Below, in pieces: positions 37,179 through 49,131 of a stretch of 64,000 nucleotides of DNA. The position numbers and the translations under genes were made by a program. The notes below the pieces were generated by a model, which saw nothing but the letters and a program-made list of their open reading frames with translations, ran no database searches and was not told the origin of the DNA. This stretch comes from Pseudoxanthomonas sp. J35 (GTDB lineage: Bacteria; Pseudomonadota; Gammaproteobacteria; Xanthomonadales; Xanthomonadaceae). The stretch's first letter is position 1, and each line of letters begins with the position of its first letter. Location: the NCBI RefSeq assembly GCF_000513995.1, contig NZ_AZVB01000001.1, positions 62,001 to 126,000 on the forward strand, in the 5' to 3' direction.

Positions 37179-39308
37179 TCAGCGGCCGCGCCGCGCCAGC
37201 AGGTGGGCGAACTCGGTGGCGCTGACCGGGTGGCTGAGCCAGTAGCCCTGGACCAGGTCGCAGCCGCGCTCGGCCAGCAGGTTGTACTGCGCTTCCTTCT
37301 CCACGCCCTCGGCCACCACGGTGATACCCAGCGAATGGGCCATGGCGATGATCGCGGTGGTCAGGGCCAGGTCGTCCGGATCGCGCTGCAGGTCGGCGAC
37401 GAAGCTGCGGTCGATCTTGACCCCGTCCACCGGCACGCGGCGCAGGTGGCTGAGCCCGGAGAAGCCGGTGCCGAAGTCGTCCAGCCACACCTTCACCCCG
37501 GTGCTGTGCAGGCGCGCCAGCATCGCCGCGGCCTGCAGCTCGTCGCTGATCACCGCCGTCTCGGTCAGCTCCAGGTGCAGGCACGAGGCCGGCAGCCCGG
37601 TCTCGCGCAGGCACTCGGCGACGATGTCCGGCAGGTCGCCCTTGCGCAGCTGGCGCGGCGACACGTTGACCGACACGAACAGGCGCTCGTTGCCCTCGCC
37701 CATGCTGGCCCAGCGCATCGCTTCGGTGCAGGCCGCGCGCAGCACGCGCGGGCCGATGCCCTCGATCAGCCCGCTCTGCTCGGCCACGTCGATGAACACC
37801 GACGGGGCGATCATGCCCAGCATCGGGTGTTGCCAGCGCAGCAGCGCCTCGGCGCCGACCACGCGGCCGTCGCTGGTCCGGCACACCGGCTGGTAGACCA
37901 CGCTCAGTTCGCCGCGCTCCCAGGCGCCGCGCAGCTCCTGTTCCATGTGCACGCGGCGCTCGACCGCGTGGTCCATCGCCCGGCTGTAGAAGCGGAAGCC
38001 GTTCTTGCCGGCGACCTTGGCCTGGTACATGGCGATGTCGCCGTTCTTCATCAGCGCGCTGGCGCTGGAGGCGTCCTCGGGGAACAGGGTGATGCCGATC
38101 GAGGTGCCGAGGAACACCTGGCGGTCCTGGATGTCCAGCGGCCGGCGCAGCTCGGCCACCAGCACCTCGGCCAGGCGCGTGGCGGCGGCGCGCACGTCGC
38201 CTTCCTGGATCAGGATCACGAACTCGTCGCCGCCGAAGCGGGCCAGCAGCGCGTCGTCGCCGCCGTACTTGTCCACCGCCTCGCGGATGCGGTTGGCGAA
38301 CTGCAGCAGCGCCTCGTCGCCGGCCTCGTGGCCGAGGGTGTCGTTGACCCGCTTGAAGTCGTCGATGTCGGCGAACAGCAGGGCCAGCTGGCGGCCGGAG
38401 CCGCGCAGCAGCATCAGCCGGTGGTCCAGGCTCTCGCGGAAGGCCAGGCGATTGGTCAGGCCGGTCAGCGCGTCGGTGTAGGCCATGCGCCGCACCTCGC
38501 GGTCGTGGCGGGCCACGCTCTCGCTCATCCGGCCGAAGGCGCGGATCAGGTCGCCGACCTCGTCGGTGCGCCGGCTGTCCACGCGCTCGACGCTGTAGTC
38601 GCCGGCCTCGATCCGCCGCGCCGCGTCGGCGAGGCTGCGGATCGGCCTGACCAGGGTGCGCTGCACGTACCAGGCGACCAGGAAGCAGACCAGGCCCAGC
38701 AGGGCCATCGGCAGCGCAAGCCAGCGCAGGTGGCGCCCGGCGAGGGCGTCCATGCGCTCGCGCAGTTCGGCGAAGTTGCGCTGCACGTAGCCGTCGGCGA
38801 AGTCCAGGTCCAGGGCCACGCGCACCCCGCCGATCCGCTCGCTGCCGACCATGACCGGCGCCGAGCCGGCCAGCAGTCCCGGCGCGGCCTGCACGCTCAC
38901 GCCGGTGTTGGCGACCGCCTCGGCCGCCAGCGGGTCGGTCATCGGCTGGCCGAAGCCGGCGATCTCCACCGAGCCGTCGTGGACCAGCCGCCCTTCCAGG
39001 TCGTAGACGCGGATCCACTTGACCAGTTCGTCGCGCGCGTTATCGCGCAGCACCGTGCCGATCGCGTCCAGGTCCCGGTAGTACATCGGGTTGGCCAGGT
39101 TCTCGGCCAGCTGCACGGCCAGCGAACGGGCGTGGTCGCGCAGGTAGGTGTCGATCAGGCTGCGCACGCCCTCGCGGCCGATCGTCTCGGTCTCGTCCCG
39201 CATCCGCTGCTGGCGCTCCATCAGCACCACCAGCACCAGCAGCACGACGCCGAGCATCATCGCCATCGCCGCCAGCGAGCGGGCCTGGAGGCCGAAACGC
39301 AGTCTCAC
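37179..39308 (-). CDS. membrane GGDEF-EAL c-di-GMP enzyme with HAMP
   Basis: 709 residues: a first helix (10-30), a periplasmic part to about 150, a second helix ([20 protein letters not shown]), HAMP (about 175-225), then GGDEF and EAL. The cyclase motif [11 protein letters not shown] is intact. The EAL domain keeps [44 protein letters not shown] and AEGVEKEAQ, so the phosphodiesterase half also looks active. Its ATG overlaps the stop of the PhnD-like gene (39305-39308), suggesting that protein is its periplasmic input partner. Confidence 0.93.
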   Translation of the reverse strand: MRLRFGLQARSLAAMAMMLGVVLLVLVVLMERQQRMRDETETIGREGVRSLIDTYLRDHARSLAVQLAENLANPMYYRDLDAIGTVLRDNARDELVKWIRVYDLEGRLVHDGSVEIAGFGQPMTDPLAAEAVANTGVSVQAAPGLLAGSAPVMVGSERIGGVRVALDLDFADGYVQRNFAELRERMDALAGRHLRWLALPMALLGLVCFLVAWYVQRTLVRPIRSLADAARRIEAGDYSVERVDSRRTDEVGDLIRAFGRMSESVARHDREVRRMAYTDALTGLTNRLAFRESLDHRLMLLRGSGRQLALLFADIDDFKRVNDTLGHEAGDEALLQFANRIREAVDKYGGDDALLARFGGDEFVILIQEGDVRAAATRLAEVLVAELRRPLDIQDRQVFLGTSIGITLFPEDASSASALMKNGDIAMYQAKVAGKNGFRFYSRAMDHAVERRVHMEQELRGAWERGELSVVYQPVCRTSDGRVVGAEALLRWQHPMLGMIAPSVFIDVAEQSGLIEGIGPRVLRAACTEAMRWASMGEGNERLFVSVNVSPRQLRKGDLPDIVAECLRETGLPASCLHLELTETAVISDELQAAAMLARLHSTGVKVWLDDFGTGFSGLSHLRRVPVDGVKIDRSFVADLQRDPDDLALTTAIIAMAHSLGITVVAEGVEKEAQYNLLAERGCDLVQGYWLSHPVSATEFAHLLARRGR

Positions 39309-40228
39309 TCGACCTCCGAGCGCACGCGCTGCACCCCGGCGCGCAACACGTCCAGCGCGCGCTCGGACGCCGGGTCCAGCGGCAGGAAGCGCGAGGTGTT
39401 GAAGAACAGCCGCATCGCCTGGCGCGCCTCCGGGTCGTCGGCCGCCTGCAGCAGGACCTCGCGCAGCCGCTGCTCGACCTTCGGGTCCAGGCTGCTGCGC
39501 ACCAGCTCCAGCGCGCGCGGGTACGGGTGGGTTTCGTGGATGACGCGGAAGTCGCCGCGGAAGGCGTCCGGCAGCCGCGACGGGTCGTTCCAGTCCAGGT
39601 TGCTCAGCGTGCCGGCGTCGAGCAGGCGCTTGTGCACCCAGGAGGCGATGTTGAGCTCCGAGCGCGCGAACACGTAGCCGACCCGGTCCGGCGCCGGCAT
39701 GTCCGAGGGCGCCAGCAGGATCTCCGGCGACAGGCCCGCCTCCAGCAGCTCGGTCATCGGCACCATGTAGGCGCTGGTCGAGGCAATGCTCTGCAGGGCG
39801 ACGGTGTGCCCCGGCAGGTCGCGCAGGCTGCGGATCGGGCTGTCCTTGCGGACGAAGAACACGGAGTGGTAATGGCTGACGCCGTTGCGCTCGGTCAGCA
39901 GGATCGGCCGCGCCGCGGCGCGCTGCTGCAGCTGGACGGCGGTGCTGGCGGTCTCGGTGACCCAGTCGACGCGGTTGCGGCGCAGGTAGCTGGCCATCTG
40001 CTGCGCGTCGCGCGCCATCAGGATCCGGCCCTCGGTGATCCCGACGTCGCGCATGCGCGGGACCACGTAGTCGAGCAGCGGCTTGAGCTGGTCGTAGTGT
40101 TCGTTGGGGTCGTCACTGATGCGGCCGAGCACCAGCACGTGCGCGTCCTCGGCGGCATGCGCCGGCAAGACGATGGCCAGGAGGGCGGCCACCCAGGCCG
40201 CCTGGATCCATCTACGCACTGTGGACAA
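39305..40228 (-). CDS. PhnD-like periplasmic binding protein (sensor partner)
   Basis: 307 residues with a signal peptide ending LPAHA. The fold is a phosphonate/phosphate-type binding protein: [67 protein letters not shown]. No ABC transporter gene is near; the next gene is a membrane GGDEF-EAL protein overlapping by four bases. I infer that ligand binding here signals to that protein. The start is uncertain: TTG at 40228 has GGGGGAG upstream, GTG at 40219 is an alternative, and a TTG at 40255 is less likely. Confidence 0.83.
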   Translation of the reverse strand: MSTVRRWIQAAWVAALLAIVLPAHAAEDAHVLVLGRISDDPNEHYDQLKPLLDYVVPRMRDVGITEGRILMARDAQQMASYLRRNRVDWVTETASTAVQLQQRAAARPILLTERNGVSHYHSVFFVRKDSPIRSLRDLPGHTVALQSIASTSAYMVPMTELLEAGLSPEILLAPSDMPAPDRVGYVFARSELNIASWVHKRLLDAGTLSNLDWNDPSRLPDAFRGDFRVIHETHPYPRALELVRSSLDPKVEQRLREVLLQAADDPEARQAMRLFFNTSRFLPLDPASERALDVLRAGVQRVRSEVE

Positions 40229-40273
40229 CGCAGACTCCCCCTTCTCGGTGCCCAAAGCCTAGCCGGAAACCGC

Positions 40274-41068
40274 TCAGGGCGACAGACGCCCCGTGGCGAT
40301 GCGGGCCATGCGCTGGGCGTCGGCCAGGATGCCCCGCAGCAGCCGCACCTCGTTGACCGTCAGTTCGCTGCGCAGGAACAGCCGCCGCAGCTTGCGCATC
40401 GCCGAATCCGGGGCCCGGCCCTTGTGGAAGTCGATCTCCTCCAGGGTCTCGGCCAGCTGGGCGAAGAAGCCCTCGACCTGCTCGTGGGTGGCCGGCAGCT
40501 CGTCCGGGCGCGGCGCGGCCGGGGCGGCCGGGGCGGCCGCCAGCATGGCCAGGCGCACCTCGTAGGCCAGCACCTGCACCGCCGCGGCCAGGTTGAGCGA
40601 GCTGAAGGCCGGGTCGGAGGGGATGTGCACGGAGGCGTGGCACAGCTGCAGCTCCTCGTTGGTCAGGCCGGTGCGCTCGCGGCCGAAGACCAGCGCCACC
40701 GGGCCTTCCGGCGCGGCGGCCAGGAGGCGCTGCGCGGCCTGGTCCGGTTCCAGCTGCTCCAGCTGGACGCGGCGGCTGCGCGCGGTGCAGCCCAGCACCA
40801 GCCGGCAGTCGGCCACCGCCTCGGCGAGGGTCGCGTGGATCGGGGCGGCGTCGAGCACGTCCTCGGCGCCGGCCGAGCGCCGGTAGGCGTCGTCGTCCAG
40901 CGGCTTCTCAGGCGCGACCAGGACCAGCTGCGACAGTCCCATGGTCTTCAGCGCGCGGGCCGCCGCGCCGATGTTGCCGGGGTGCTGGGTGCCGACGAGG
41001 ATGATGCGGACGCGGGCCGCCAGGCCCGGGTCTGCCGGCGCGGGGGTTTCGTTCAGGGGATCGGACAT
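40274..41068 (-). CDS. trmJ: tRNA (cytidine/uridine-2'-O-)-methyltransferase TrmJ
   Basis: 264 residues. The SPOUT fold is plain: [19 protein letters not shown] at the N-terminus, [17 protein letters not shown] and [22 protein letters not shown] around the trefoil knot. The C-terminal 80 residues form the helical TrmJ extension. The enzyme methylates the 2'-hydroxyl of position 32 in several tRNAs. It is divergent from suhB, with 93 bp between, a neighbourhood seen in many gammaproteobacteria. Confidence 0.93.
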   Translation of the reverse strand: MSDPLNETPAPADPGLAARVRIILVGTQHPGNIGAAARALKTMGLSQLVLVAPEKPLDDDAYRRSAGAEDVLDAAPIHATLAEAVADCRLVLGCTARSRRVQLEQLEPDQAAQRLLAAAPEGPVALVFGRERTGLTNEELQLCHASVHIPSDPAFSSLNLAAAVQVLAYEVRLAMLAAAPAAPAAPRPDELPATHEQVEGFFAQLAETLEEIDFHKGRAPDSAMRKLRRLFLRSELTVNEVRLLRGILADAQRMARIATGRLSP

Positions 41069-41161
41069 GCTGCAGATGTTAAACTGCGCGGCCCGGCGTC
41101 GAGCGCCGGAATGTTCTTTTCCTTCGTCCGCCCAGATCCAGCCCTTACGGGAGCCTTCGCC
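41069..41161. promoter_or_regulatory. divergent trmJ/suhB promoter region
   Basis: The 93-bp gap has one AT-rich spot, ATGTTAAACT near 41076-41085. It offers TTAAACT on the plus strand and TAACAT on the minus strand as -10 boxes. No clear -35 box stands out, so exact starts are unsure. Confidence 0.35.
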
Positions 41162-41986
41162 ATGCAAACCCCCGCCGTCAACGTCATGGTCAAGGCCGCC
41201 CGCCTCGGCGGCAACGTCCTGCTGCGCAACATCAACCGCCTGGACGCCCTGAACGTGGTCCAGAAGCAGCGCATGGACTACGCCAGCGAGGTGGACGCCG
41301 ACGCGGAGAAGGTCATCGTCAAGGAACTGCGCCGGGCCTACCCGGACTACGGCGTGCTGGGCGAGGAAAGCGGCCACACCGCCGGCCGCAACGGCCGCTT
41401 CCAGTGGGTGATCGACCCGCTCGACGGCACCAGCAACTACCTGCGTGGCTTCCCGCACTACTGCGTCTCCATCGCCCTGGTCGACAACGGCGAGCCGATC
41501 GACGCGGTGATCTTCGACCCGCTGCGCAACGAGCTGTTCACCGCCAGCCGCGGCGCCGGCGCGGTGCTCAACGACAAGAAGATCCGCGTGGCCGACCGCA
41601 AGGACCTGGCCGGCACGGTGGTCGCCACCGGCTTCCCGCCGCGCGAGCGCGCCCGCGCCAGCGCCCAGCTCAAGTGCGTGGACTCGCTGCTGGTCCAGGC
41701 CGAGGACGTGCGCCGCACCGGCTCGGCCGCGCTGGACCTGGCGTACGTCGCCTGCGGCCGCCTGGACGCCTACTTCGAGGCCGGGGTGAAGGCCTGGGAC
41801 ATCGCCGCCGGCGTGCTGCTGGTGCGCGAGGCCGGCGGCAAGGTCTGCGATTTCCGTGGCGCCGCCACTCCGCGTATGGACGAGCGCGGCCCGGAAGCGC
41901 GCCAGATCATCGCGGCCAACGTGAAGGTCGCCGAGGAGCTGCAGAAGCTGGTGGTCAACACGGGGTACGCGGCGGCGTTCAACTGA
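41162..41986 (+). CDS. suhB: inositol-1-monophosphatase family protein SuhB
   Basis: 274 residues. The metal-dependent phosphatase motifs are all present: GEESG, the main metal loop [12 protein letters not shown] and the distal [17 protein letters not shown]. In enterobacteria SuhB also joins ribosomal-RNA antitermination complexes; whether that holds here is not shown by sequence. The start ATG at 41162 ([14 protein letters not shown]) is the family start. A terminator follows 30 bp on. Confidence 0.93.
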   Translation: MQTPAVNVMVKAARLGGNVLLRNINRLDALNVVQKQRMDYASEVDADAEKVIVKELRRAYPDYGVLGEESGHTAGRNGRFQWVIDPLDGTSNYLRGFPHYCVSIALVDNGEPIDAVIFDPLRNELFTASRGAGAVLNDKKIRVADRKDLAGTVVATGFPPRERARASAQLKCVDSLLVQAEDVRRTGSAALDLAYVACGRLDAYFEAGVKAWDIAAGVLLVREAGGKVCDFRGAATPRMDERGPEARQIIAANVKVAEELQKLVVNTGYAAAFN

Positions 41987-42015
41987 CGCCCTGCCCTGCC
42001 GACGTGGCATGAGCG

Positions 42016-42041
42016 AAGAGCCGCCCCTGGGCGGCTCTTTC
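42016..42041 (+). terminator. Rho-independent terminator after suhB
   Basis: AAGAGCCGCCC and its complement form a stem with a tiny loop (about 42016-42039), ending in TTT. The U-run is short, but the position just past suhB fits. Confidence 0.75.
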
Positions 42042-42188
42042 CATTTTGGGCGGCTGGTTGTCGGTGCCGGCGGGAGGCCAGGACCTGGAGGCGTCAGCAA
42101 ACGCGGCGGCGGCGGCGGCAGCGGCAGCGGCGACGGCGGCCGCAACGGCAACGGCGTCGAGTGGACGGGCTCCGGATGGGGCCGCCGC

Positions 42189-42285
42189 CCCAAGGGGGTG
42201 TGGCGCATCGCGCGGTTCCGCCATCCGTGGCTCCAACGCGCGAGCGCAGGCCATCCATGGCCTGCTTGCGCCAGACCCCCTTGGG
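42189..42285. repeat. 97-bp element with 18-bp inverted ends (MITE-like)
   Basis: Ends CCCAAGGGGGTGTGGCGC (42189-42206) and GCGCCAGACCCCCTTGGG (42268-42285) are inverted repeats matching at 17 of 18 positions. Inside is a perfect 9-bp palindrome (GCAGGCCAT/ATGGCCTGC, 42246-42265). No coding frame and no obvious target duplication. A 21-bp segment (42201-42221) recurs inverted at 42655-42675. Confidence 0.65.
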
Positions 42286-42387
42286 ACGACGTCCTTCGAC
42301 ACGTCCAGACCGGGGCTTCTATCGACCGCACGTAAAGCCCACCCCCGTCTCCCGACGGGACGGGGCGGGAGAGGGCCTGCAGCCCCC

Positions 42388-42464
42388 GTAGAGTCGGGCT
42401 TGCCCGACTCCCACGCCTGAAGTCCCAACGCCGGCGAAAAGCAGCGGGGCAAGCCCCGCTCTAC
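42388..42464. repeat. inverted pair of GTAG-type palindromic repeats
   Basis: A plus-strand unit with the AGTCGGGC stem (42388-42411) and a minus-strand unit with the AGCGGGGC stem (42441-42464) face each other. They are the same family as those at 17.1 and 32.9-33.1 kb. Confidence 0.85.
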
Positions 42465-42631
42465 AAGAGCGACGCGGCCGATAGGCCCTCCCGCCGGAAG
42501 AGGGAAACATCGAACGAAGCCACGACCGGAACGCGCCTGAAGACGCGGTAGCGCGGGGGGAGTCAGAAGCGTCTCGCTGGTGATGCGGTTGGAAAGCTTG
42601 CGCGTGGCGACGCGTTACACGGCGCCAGTGC

Positions 42632-42718
42632 CCTGGTGCATTCCAGGCGCGGACGCGGAACCGCGCGATGCACCATGCCCCGCGCTGCGCGGCTCCGTAA
42701 GCCAGCCATGGAATGCCA
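42632..42718. repeat. diverged second copy of the intergenic element
   Basis: Holds GCGGAACCGCGCGATGCACCA (42655-42675, less its last base in this quote of 20: GCGGAACCGCGCGATGCACC), which matches the reverse complement of 42201-42221 at 20 of 21 positions. Imperfect inverted ends CTGGTGCATTCC and GGAATGCCAG bound it. Orientation is opposite to the first element. Confidence 0.55.
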
Positions 42719-42796
42719 GGAATCGAGGCGCCGCGCGGCAAGCACCTGGCGTGCCGACGCGCCGGGCGCCCCCGGCACCGCAGCATTCCCAGCCCT

Positions 42797-42836
42797 GAAA
42801 AAGGAAACGCGCGCCACCACGAGGCGACGCGCGTTC
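42797..42836 (-). terminator. Rho-independent terminator after secF
   Basis: On the minus strand GGAACGCGCG pairs with CGCGCGTTTCC (one bulged base) and is followed by TTTTT. It ends the yajC-secD-secF unit, 43 bases after the secF stop. Confidence 0.8.
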
Positions 42837-42878
42837 CGGTTTCCGGCAATCGGGCGCACGCCGGCGCCCCGGGGATGC

Positions 42879-43844
42879 TTACGGCCGGCGGGCCAGCTCG
42901 GCCTCGTCGCGGGCCTTGGGCAGCAGGTCCTGCTTGGTGACCTTGAGCGGGCCGAAGGTCAGCATCGGGCAGGCGATCAGGATCGAGGACAGCGTACCGA
43001 TCACCGCACCGATCATCTGGCTCAGCGCCAGGCCTTCCAGCGAACCGCCGCCGTACAGGTACAGCGCCAGCACCGACAGGAAGAACACCAGCGAGGTGAT
43101 GATCGTGCGCGACAGCGTCTGGTTGATCGAGCGGTTCATGACCTCCAGCGGCTCCACGCGCAGGCTGCGGAAGTTCTCGCGGACGCGGTCGAACACCACG
43201 ATCGTGTCGTTGATCGAGAAGCCCATCACCGACAGCAGGCCGGCCAGCACGGTCAGGTCGAACTCGCGGCCGGTCCAGGAGAAGAACGCCGCCGTGATCA
43301 GCACGTCGAACAGCGTCGTCACCGTGGCGACCACCGCGAACTTCCACTCGAAGCGCACGCCGATGTAGATCAGGAAGCCCACGACCACGAACAGCGCCGC
43401 GTACACGCCGTTGCGGGCCAGCTCGGCGCCGACCTGCGGGCCGACGAACTCGGTGCGCAGCAGGTGCGCCTTGTTGTCCGGAAGCGACACCGCTTCCAGC
43501 ACTTCCTGCGCCGTGCGGTTGTTGGCGTCGGTGGTGGTCTGCCCGTCGCGGGGCTGCAGGCGGACCAGCACGTCGCTGCCGCTGCCGAAGCTCTGCACCT
43601 GCGCGCCTTCGTAGCCGGCCGCCGCCAGGCGTTCGCGCACCGCGTCCACCGGCACGCTGCGGTCGAAGCGCACCTCGACCACGGTGCCGCCGGTGAAGTC
43701 CAGGGCGTAGTTGAAACCCTTGGTGACGATGGTGCCGACCGCGGCGACGAACAGCACGGCCGCGGCGATGAGCGCCACCCACCGCATCTTCATGAAGTCG
43801 ATGCGGGTGTCGTGGGGGATGAGGGTCAACGGGAAGATCTTCAT
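42879..43844 (-). CDS. secF: protein translocase subunit SecF
   Basis: 321 residues with six membrane helices and one periplasmic loop. Family motifs: NYALDFTGGTVVEV, then GFSINDTIVVFDRVRENFR and SINQTLSRTIITS in the conserved helices. With SecD it uses the proton gradient to pull proteins out at the periplasmic side of SecYEG. It lies 16 bp after secD. Confidence 0.95.
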   Translation of the reverse strand: MKIFPLTLIPHDTRIDFMKMRWVALIAAAVLFVAAVGTIVTKGFNYALDFTGGTVVEVRFDRSVPVDAVRERLAAAGYEGAQVQSFGSGSDVLVRLQPRDGQTTTDANNRTAQEVLEAVSLPDNKAHLLRTEFVGPQVGAELARNGVYAALFVVVGFLIYIGVRFEWKFAVVATVTTLFDVLITAAFFSWTGREFDLTVLAGLLSVMGFSINDTIVVFDRVRENFRSLRVEPLEVMNRSINQTLSRTIITSLVFFLSVLALYLYGGGSLEGLALSQMIGAVIGTLSSILIACPMLTFGPLKVTKQDLLPKARDEAELARRP

Positions 43845-43860
43845 GCGTGTATTCCTCCCG

Positions 43861-45702
43861 TCAGATGGCCAGGGACTTGAGCTTCTTGCGGCGGGCGTAC
43901 ACCAGGGTGACGATCGCGCGCGAGACGGTGATGGCGGTGAACATGGATGCCAGGATGCCGATCATCAGGGTCACGGCGAAGCCCTTCAGCGGGCCGGTGC
44001 CGAAGGCGTAGAGGGCCACGCCGGCGATGATCGCGGTCAGGTTGGCGTCGAGGATGGTGCCGCCGGCCTTGTCGTAGCCGGCCACGATCGCCGCCTTCGG
44101 CGGCACGCCGGCGCGCAGTTCCTCGCGGATGCGCTCGTTGATCAGCACGTTGGCGTCCACCGACAGGCCGATCGACAGCGCCAGGCCGGCGAAGCCCGGC
44201 AGGGTCATGGTCGCGCCGAACAGCGACATCACCGCGACCACGATCAGCAGGTTGAACAGCAGCGCGATGCCGGTGATCACGCCGAACATGCGGTAGTACA
44301 CCGCGAAGAACACCAGGGTGAACACGAACGCGTAGAGCACCGCGGTGACGCCGCGCTCCACGTTCTCCTTGCCCAGGCTCGGGCCGACGATGCGCTCCTC
44401 GACGAAGTCCATCGGCGCGGCCAGCGAACCGGCGCGCAGCAGCTTGGCCAGTTCGTCGGCCTCGGCCTTCTCCAGGCCGGTGGTCTGGAAGTTCTTGCCG
44501 AACACGCCCTGGATGTTGGCGACGGAGATGACCTCCTCCTTCACCCGGAAGCTGCGCACTTCCTCGCCGTTGACCAGGGTCACCTGCGGGATGCGCTCGG
44601 TGTACACCACCGCCATCGGCTTGCCGACGTTGGCGCTGGTGAACTCGAACATGCGGTCGCCGCCGACGTTGTTCAGGGTCACGCTGACCGCCGGCTGGCC
44701 GTTCTGGTCGATGGTCGACTGCGCCGCCACCATCTGGTCGCCGGTGACGATGACGCGCTTGCTCAGCAGCTCGGGGCGGCCGTCGCGGCGATAGAACACC
44801 TTGGCTTCCGGCGGCACGCGGCCGGTGGCCACCGCGTCGGCGGCGTTTCCGTCGATCACTGCGCGGTACTCGAGGGTGGCGGTGGCGCCGATCATGCGCT
44901 TGGCCGCCGCGGTGTCCTGCACGCCCGGCAGCTGGACCACGATGCGGTCGTTGCCCTGGCGCTGGATGATCGGTTCGGCCACGCCCAGCTCGTTGACGCG
45001 GTTGCGCAGGGTGGCGATGTTCTGCTCGATCGCCGAGCCGGCGATCTGGTTCAGCTCGGCCTCGGGGATGCGCACCACCAGGCGGTTGCCATCGCCTTCG
45101 ATGGCCATGGTCGGCATGACCTTGGCCAGCTGCTCGCGGGCCCGCGCCGTGTCGGCGTCGGAGGCCAGGGTCACGGCGATGCTGTGGTCGGCGCGGCGGT
45201 CGACCGCGGTGTAGCGGATGCGGTTGTCGCGCAGGGTGACGCGCACGTCCTCGACGTAGGCGTCGATGCGCTTCTCCAGCGCCGCCTTCTGGTCGACCTG
45301 CAGCACGAAGTGCACGCCGCCCTGCAGGTCCAGTCCCAGCACCATCGGCCGGGCGCCCAGGCGCTCCAGCCAGTCCGGCACGTTGGAGGCCAGGTTCAGT
45401 GCCACGGTGTAGTTCTCGCCGAGCTGGCCGCGCAGGGTGTCGGCGGCCAGGGTCTGGGCGTCGGCGTCGGCGACGCGGACCAGCAGGCTGTCGTTCTCCA
45501 CCGCCACCGAGCGCGGCTGCACGCCGGCTTCCTGCAGGTAGCCGCTGACCCGCGCCTTGAGCGCGTCGTCCAGCGGGGCGCCGCGGTTGCCGGTGATCTG
45601 CACGGCGTAGTCGCTCTGGAACACGTTGGGCAGCGCATAAAGCGTGCTCAACACCAGCACGGCCAGGATGACGAGGTATTTCCAGCGGGGAAATTCGAGC
45701 AT
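43861..45702 (-). CDS. secD: protein translocase subunit SecD
   Basis: 613 residues. The first helix LVILAVLVLSTLYALPN is followed by a large periplasmic domain with GLDLQGGVHFVL, and six C-terminal helices with GLSVDANVLINERIREELR and GTGPLKGFAVTLMIGI. Catalytic Asp in the DANVLI motif is kept. Start at 45702 (MLEFPRWKYLV), 56 bp after yajC. Confidence 0.95.
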   Translation of the reverse strand: MLEFPRWKYLVILAVLVLSTLYALPNVFQSDYAVQITGNRGAPLDDALKARVSGYLQEAGVQPRSVAVENDSLLVRVADADAQTLAADTLRGQLGENYTVALNLASNVPDWLERLGARPMVLGLDLQGGVHFVLQVDQKAALEKRIDAYVEDVRVTLRDNRIRYTAVDRRADHSIAVTLASDADTARAREQLAKVMPTMAIEGDGNRLVVRIPEAELNQIAGSAIEQNIATLRNRVNELGVAEPIIQRQGNDRIVVQLPGVQDTAAAKRMIGATATLEYRAVIDGNAADAVATGRVPPEAKVFYRRDGRPELLSKRVIVTGDQMVAAQSTIDQNGQPAVSVTLNNVGGDRMFEFTSANVGKPMAVVYTERIPQVTLVNGEEVRSFRVKEEVISVANIQGVFGKNFQTTGLEKAEADELAKLLRAGSLAAPMDFVEERIVGPSLGKENVERGVTAVLYAFVFTLVFFAVYYRMFGVITGIALLFNLLIVVAVMSLFGATMTLPGFAGLALSIGLSVDANVLINERIREELRAGVPPKAAIVAGYDKAGGTILDANLTAIIAGVALYAFGTGPLKGFAVTLMIGILASMFTAITVSRAIVTLVYARRKKLKSLAI

Positions 45703-45758
45703 TGCGGGACCCCGCGCGGCCCCGGCCCCGGGACCACGCTCAGCGGTGGGACGAAGGA

Positions 45759-46100
45759 TCAGGCGGACTTCAGGGTGCCCTTCGGCAGGACGTTGCCGAT
45801 GGCAGCCTTCTGCACGCGGATGCGGACGTTCTCGGCCACCTCGAGGGTCACGAAGTTGTCGCCGATGTCGGTGACCGTGCCGGCCACGCCGCCGGTGGTG
45901 ATGACCTCGTCGCCGCGCGACAGCTTGCCGAGCATGGCCTGGTGCTCCTTCTGCCGCTTCATCTGGGGGCGGATCATCAGGAAGTACATGATCGCGATCA
46001 GGATGATCGGGAACAGCAGCATGCCGAGGCCGCCGCCCTGGGGCTGGCCGCCGGCGGCCTGGGCGTGGGCGGTCGGGATCAGGAATTCGAAGAAGCTCAT
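45759..46100 (-). CDS. yajC: preprotein translocase subunit YajC
   Basis: 113 residues: one membrane helix (about 33-52, LGMLLFPIILIAIMYFLMIR) followed by the family signature RPQMKRQKEHQAMLGKLSRG and GDEVITTGGVAGTVTDIGDN. It associates with SecDF. First gene of the secDF unit; a 140-bp gap separates it from tgt. Confidence 0.95.
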   Translation of the reverse strand: MSFFEFLIPTAHAQAAGGQPQGGGLGMLLFPIILIAIMYFLMIRPQMKRQKEHQAMLGKLSRGDEVITTGGVAGTVTDIGDNFVTLEVAENVRIRVQKAAIGNVLPKGTLKSA

Positions 46101-46240
46101 CGGTCTGTGTCCAAGTGTGCGGAAAATAGCCGCGGATTATGCCATAGGGGCGGACCGCCCCTTTCCAAGGACCTCGGACCCCTGACCACGCCCCCGGGTT
46201 CCCCCCGGAGCGGCTGCCCGGACGGGGACTGCGACCGGGT

Positions 46241-48497
<2,257 letters not shown>

Positions 48498-48564
48498 GGC
48501 GGCGCGCGCGGGATGCGGAGCCGGCCATTGTACCGGGCCCGGCGTCGCGGCCGGGCGCGGCCGT

Positions 48565-48996
48565 TCAGCGCTCGAACTTGGTCGACAGCACGATCGCGGT
48601 GGAGGTGCGCTCCACGCCGTCGAGGGCGCCGATGCGGTCGGTGAGCACGTCCATCTGGTTCACGTCGCCGACCACGCCCAGCGCGACCAGGTCGTGGCTG
48701 CCGCTGACCGAGTGCAGCGAGCGCACCTCGGGGATCGCGTGCAGCTCCTTCACCACCGCGGCCATCTTCTTCGGCGAGACGGTGATCATGATGTGGGCGC
48801 GGATCCGCGCCTGCTCCACCGCGTCGTCGATGCGCACCGTGTAGCCGCGGATCACCCCGGCCTGTTCGAGGCGGTCGATCCGGCTCTGCACCGTGGTCCG
48901 CGACAGCCCCAGCCGGCGCGCGATCTGCGCGGTGGAAGCGCGCGCATCCTCGCGCAGCAGGGACAGCAGCTGTTCGTCCGCGTCGGTGATCTTCAT
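48565..48996 (-). CDS. Lrp/AsnC family transcriptional regulator
   Basis: 143 residues: helix-turn-helix (about 18-45; [28 protein letters not shown]) and a C-terminal ligand-binding RAM domain ([27 protein letters not shown]). ATG at 48996 ([11 protein letters not shown]) is the family start. An ATG at 49047 would add 17 residues that carry a palindromic DNA site, which speaks against it. It is divergent from a class III aminotransferase, which it probably controls. Confidence 0.92.
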   Translation of the reverse strand: MKITDADEQLLSLLREDARASTAQIARRLGLSRTTVQSRIDRLEQAGVIRGYTVRIDDAVEQARIRAHIMITVSPKKMAAVVKELHAIPEVRSLHSVSGSHDLVALGVVGDVNQMDVLTDRIGALDGVERTSTAIVLSTKFER

Positions 48997-49012
48997 GCGC
49001 CTGCCGGTTTTT

Positions 49013-49027
49013 TCGTCGAATCGACGA
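49013..49027. promoter_or_regulatory. candidate operator of the Lrp-type regulator
   Basis: A perfect palindrome TCGTCGA-A-TCGACGA with 7-bp arms, 17 bases before the regulator start. A related half-site ACGACGA lies near 49063. Lrp-type proteins bind about 15-bp symmetrical sites, so this fits, but binding is inference. Confidence 0.5.
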
Positions 49028-49131
49028 TATTCATTGGATTCCTGCACGGATCATAGCTGCCAAACGACGATCCCTTCCACATAATAGACAAACCGGCGCC
49101 CGACCGAGGTGCCAGACGTCCGGGAGAATCC

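Larger units (their letters stand above)
41987..42878. other. 892-bp repeat-rich intergenic region between suhB and secF
   Basis: The longest gene-free stretch here. In order it holds the suhB terminator, GGC/GCA-type simple sequence (about 42105-42150), a short element with inverted ends (42189-42285), an inverted REP pair (42388-42464), a second diverged element (42632-42718) and the secF terminator. Open frames within it show no family features and no start sites with ribosome-binding sequences. Confidence 0.75.

Noticed and set aside
42580..42878. Short open frames between the suhB and secF genes on both strands.
   Set aside because: They run through palindromes and the secF terminator, lack ribosome sites and show no constraint that I can see; the stretch is better explained by repeats.
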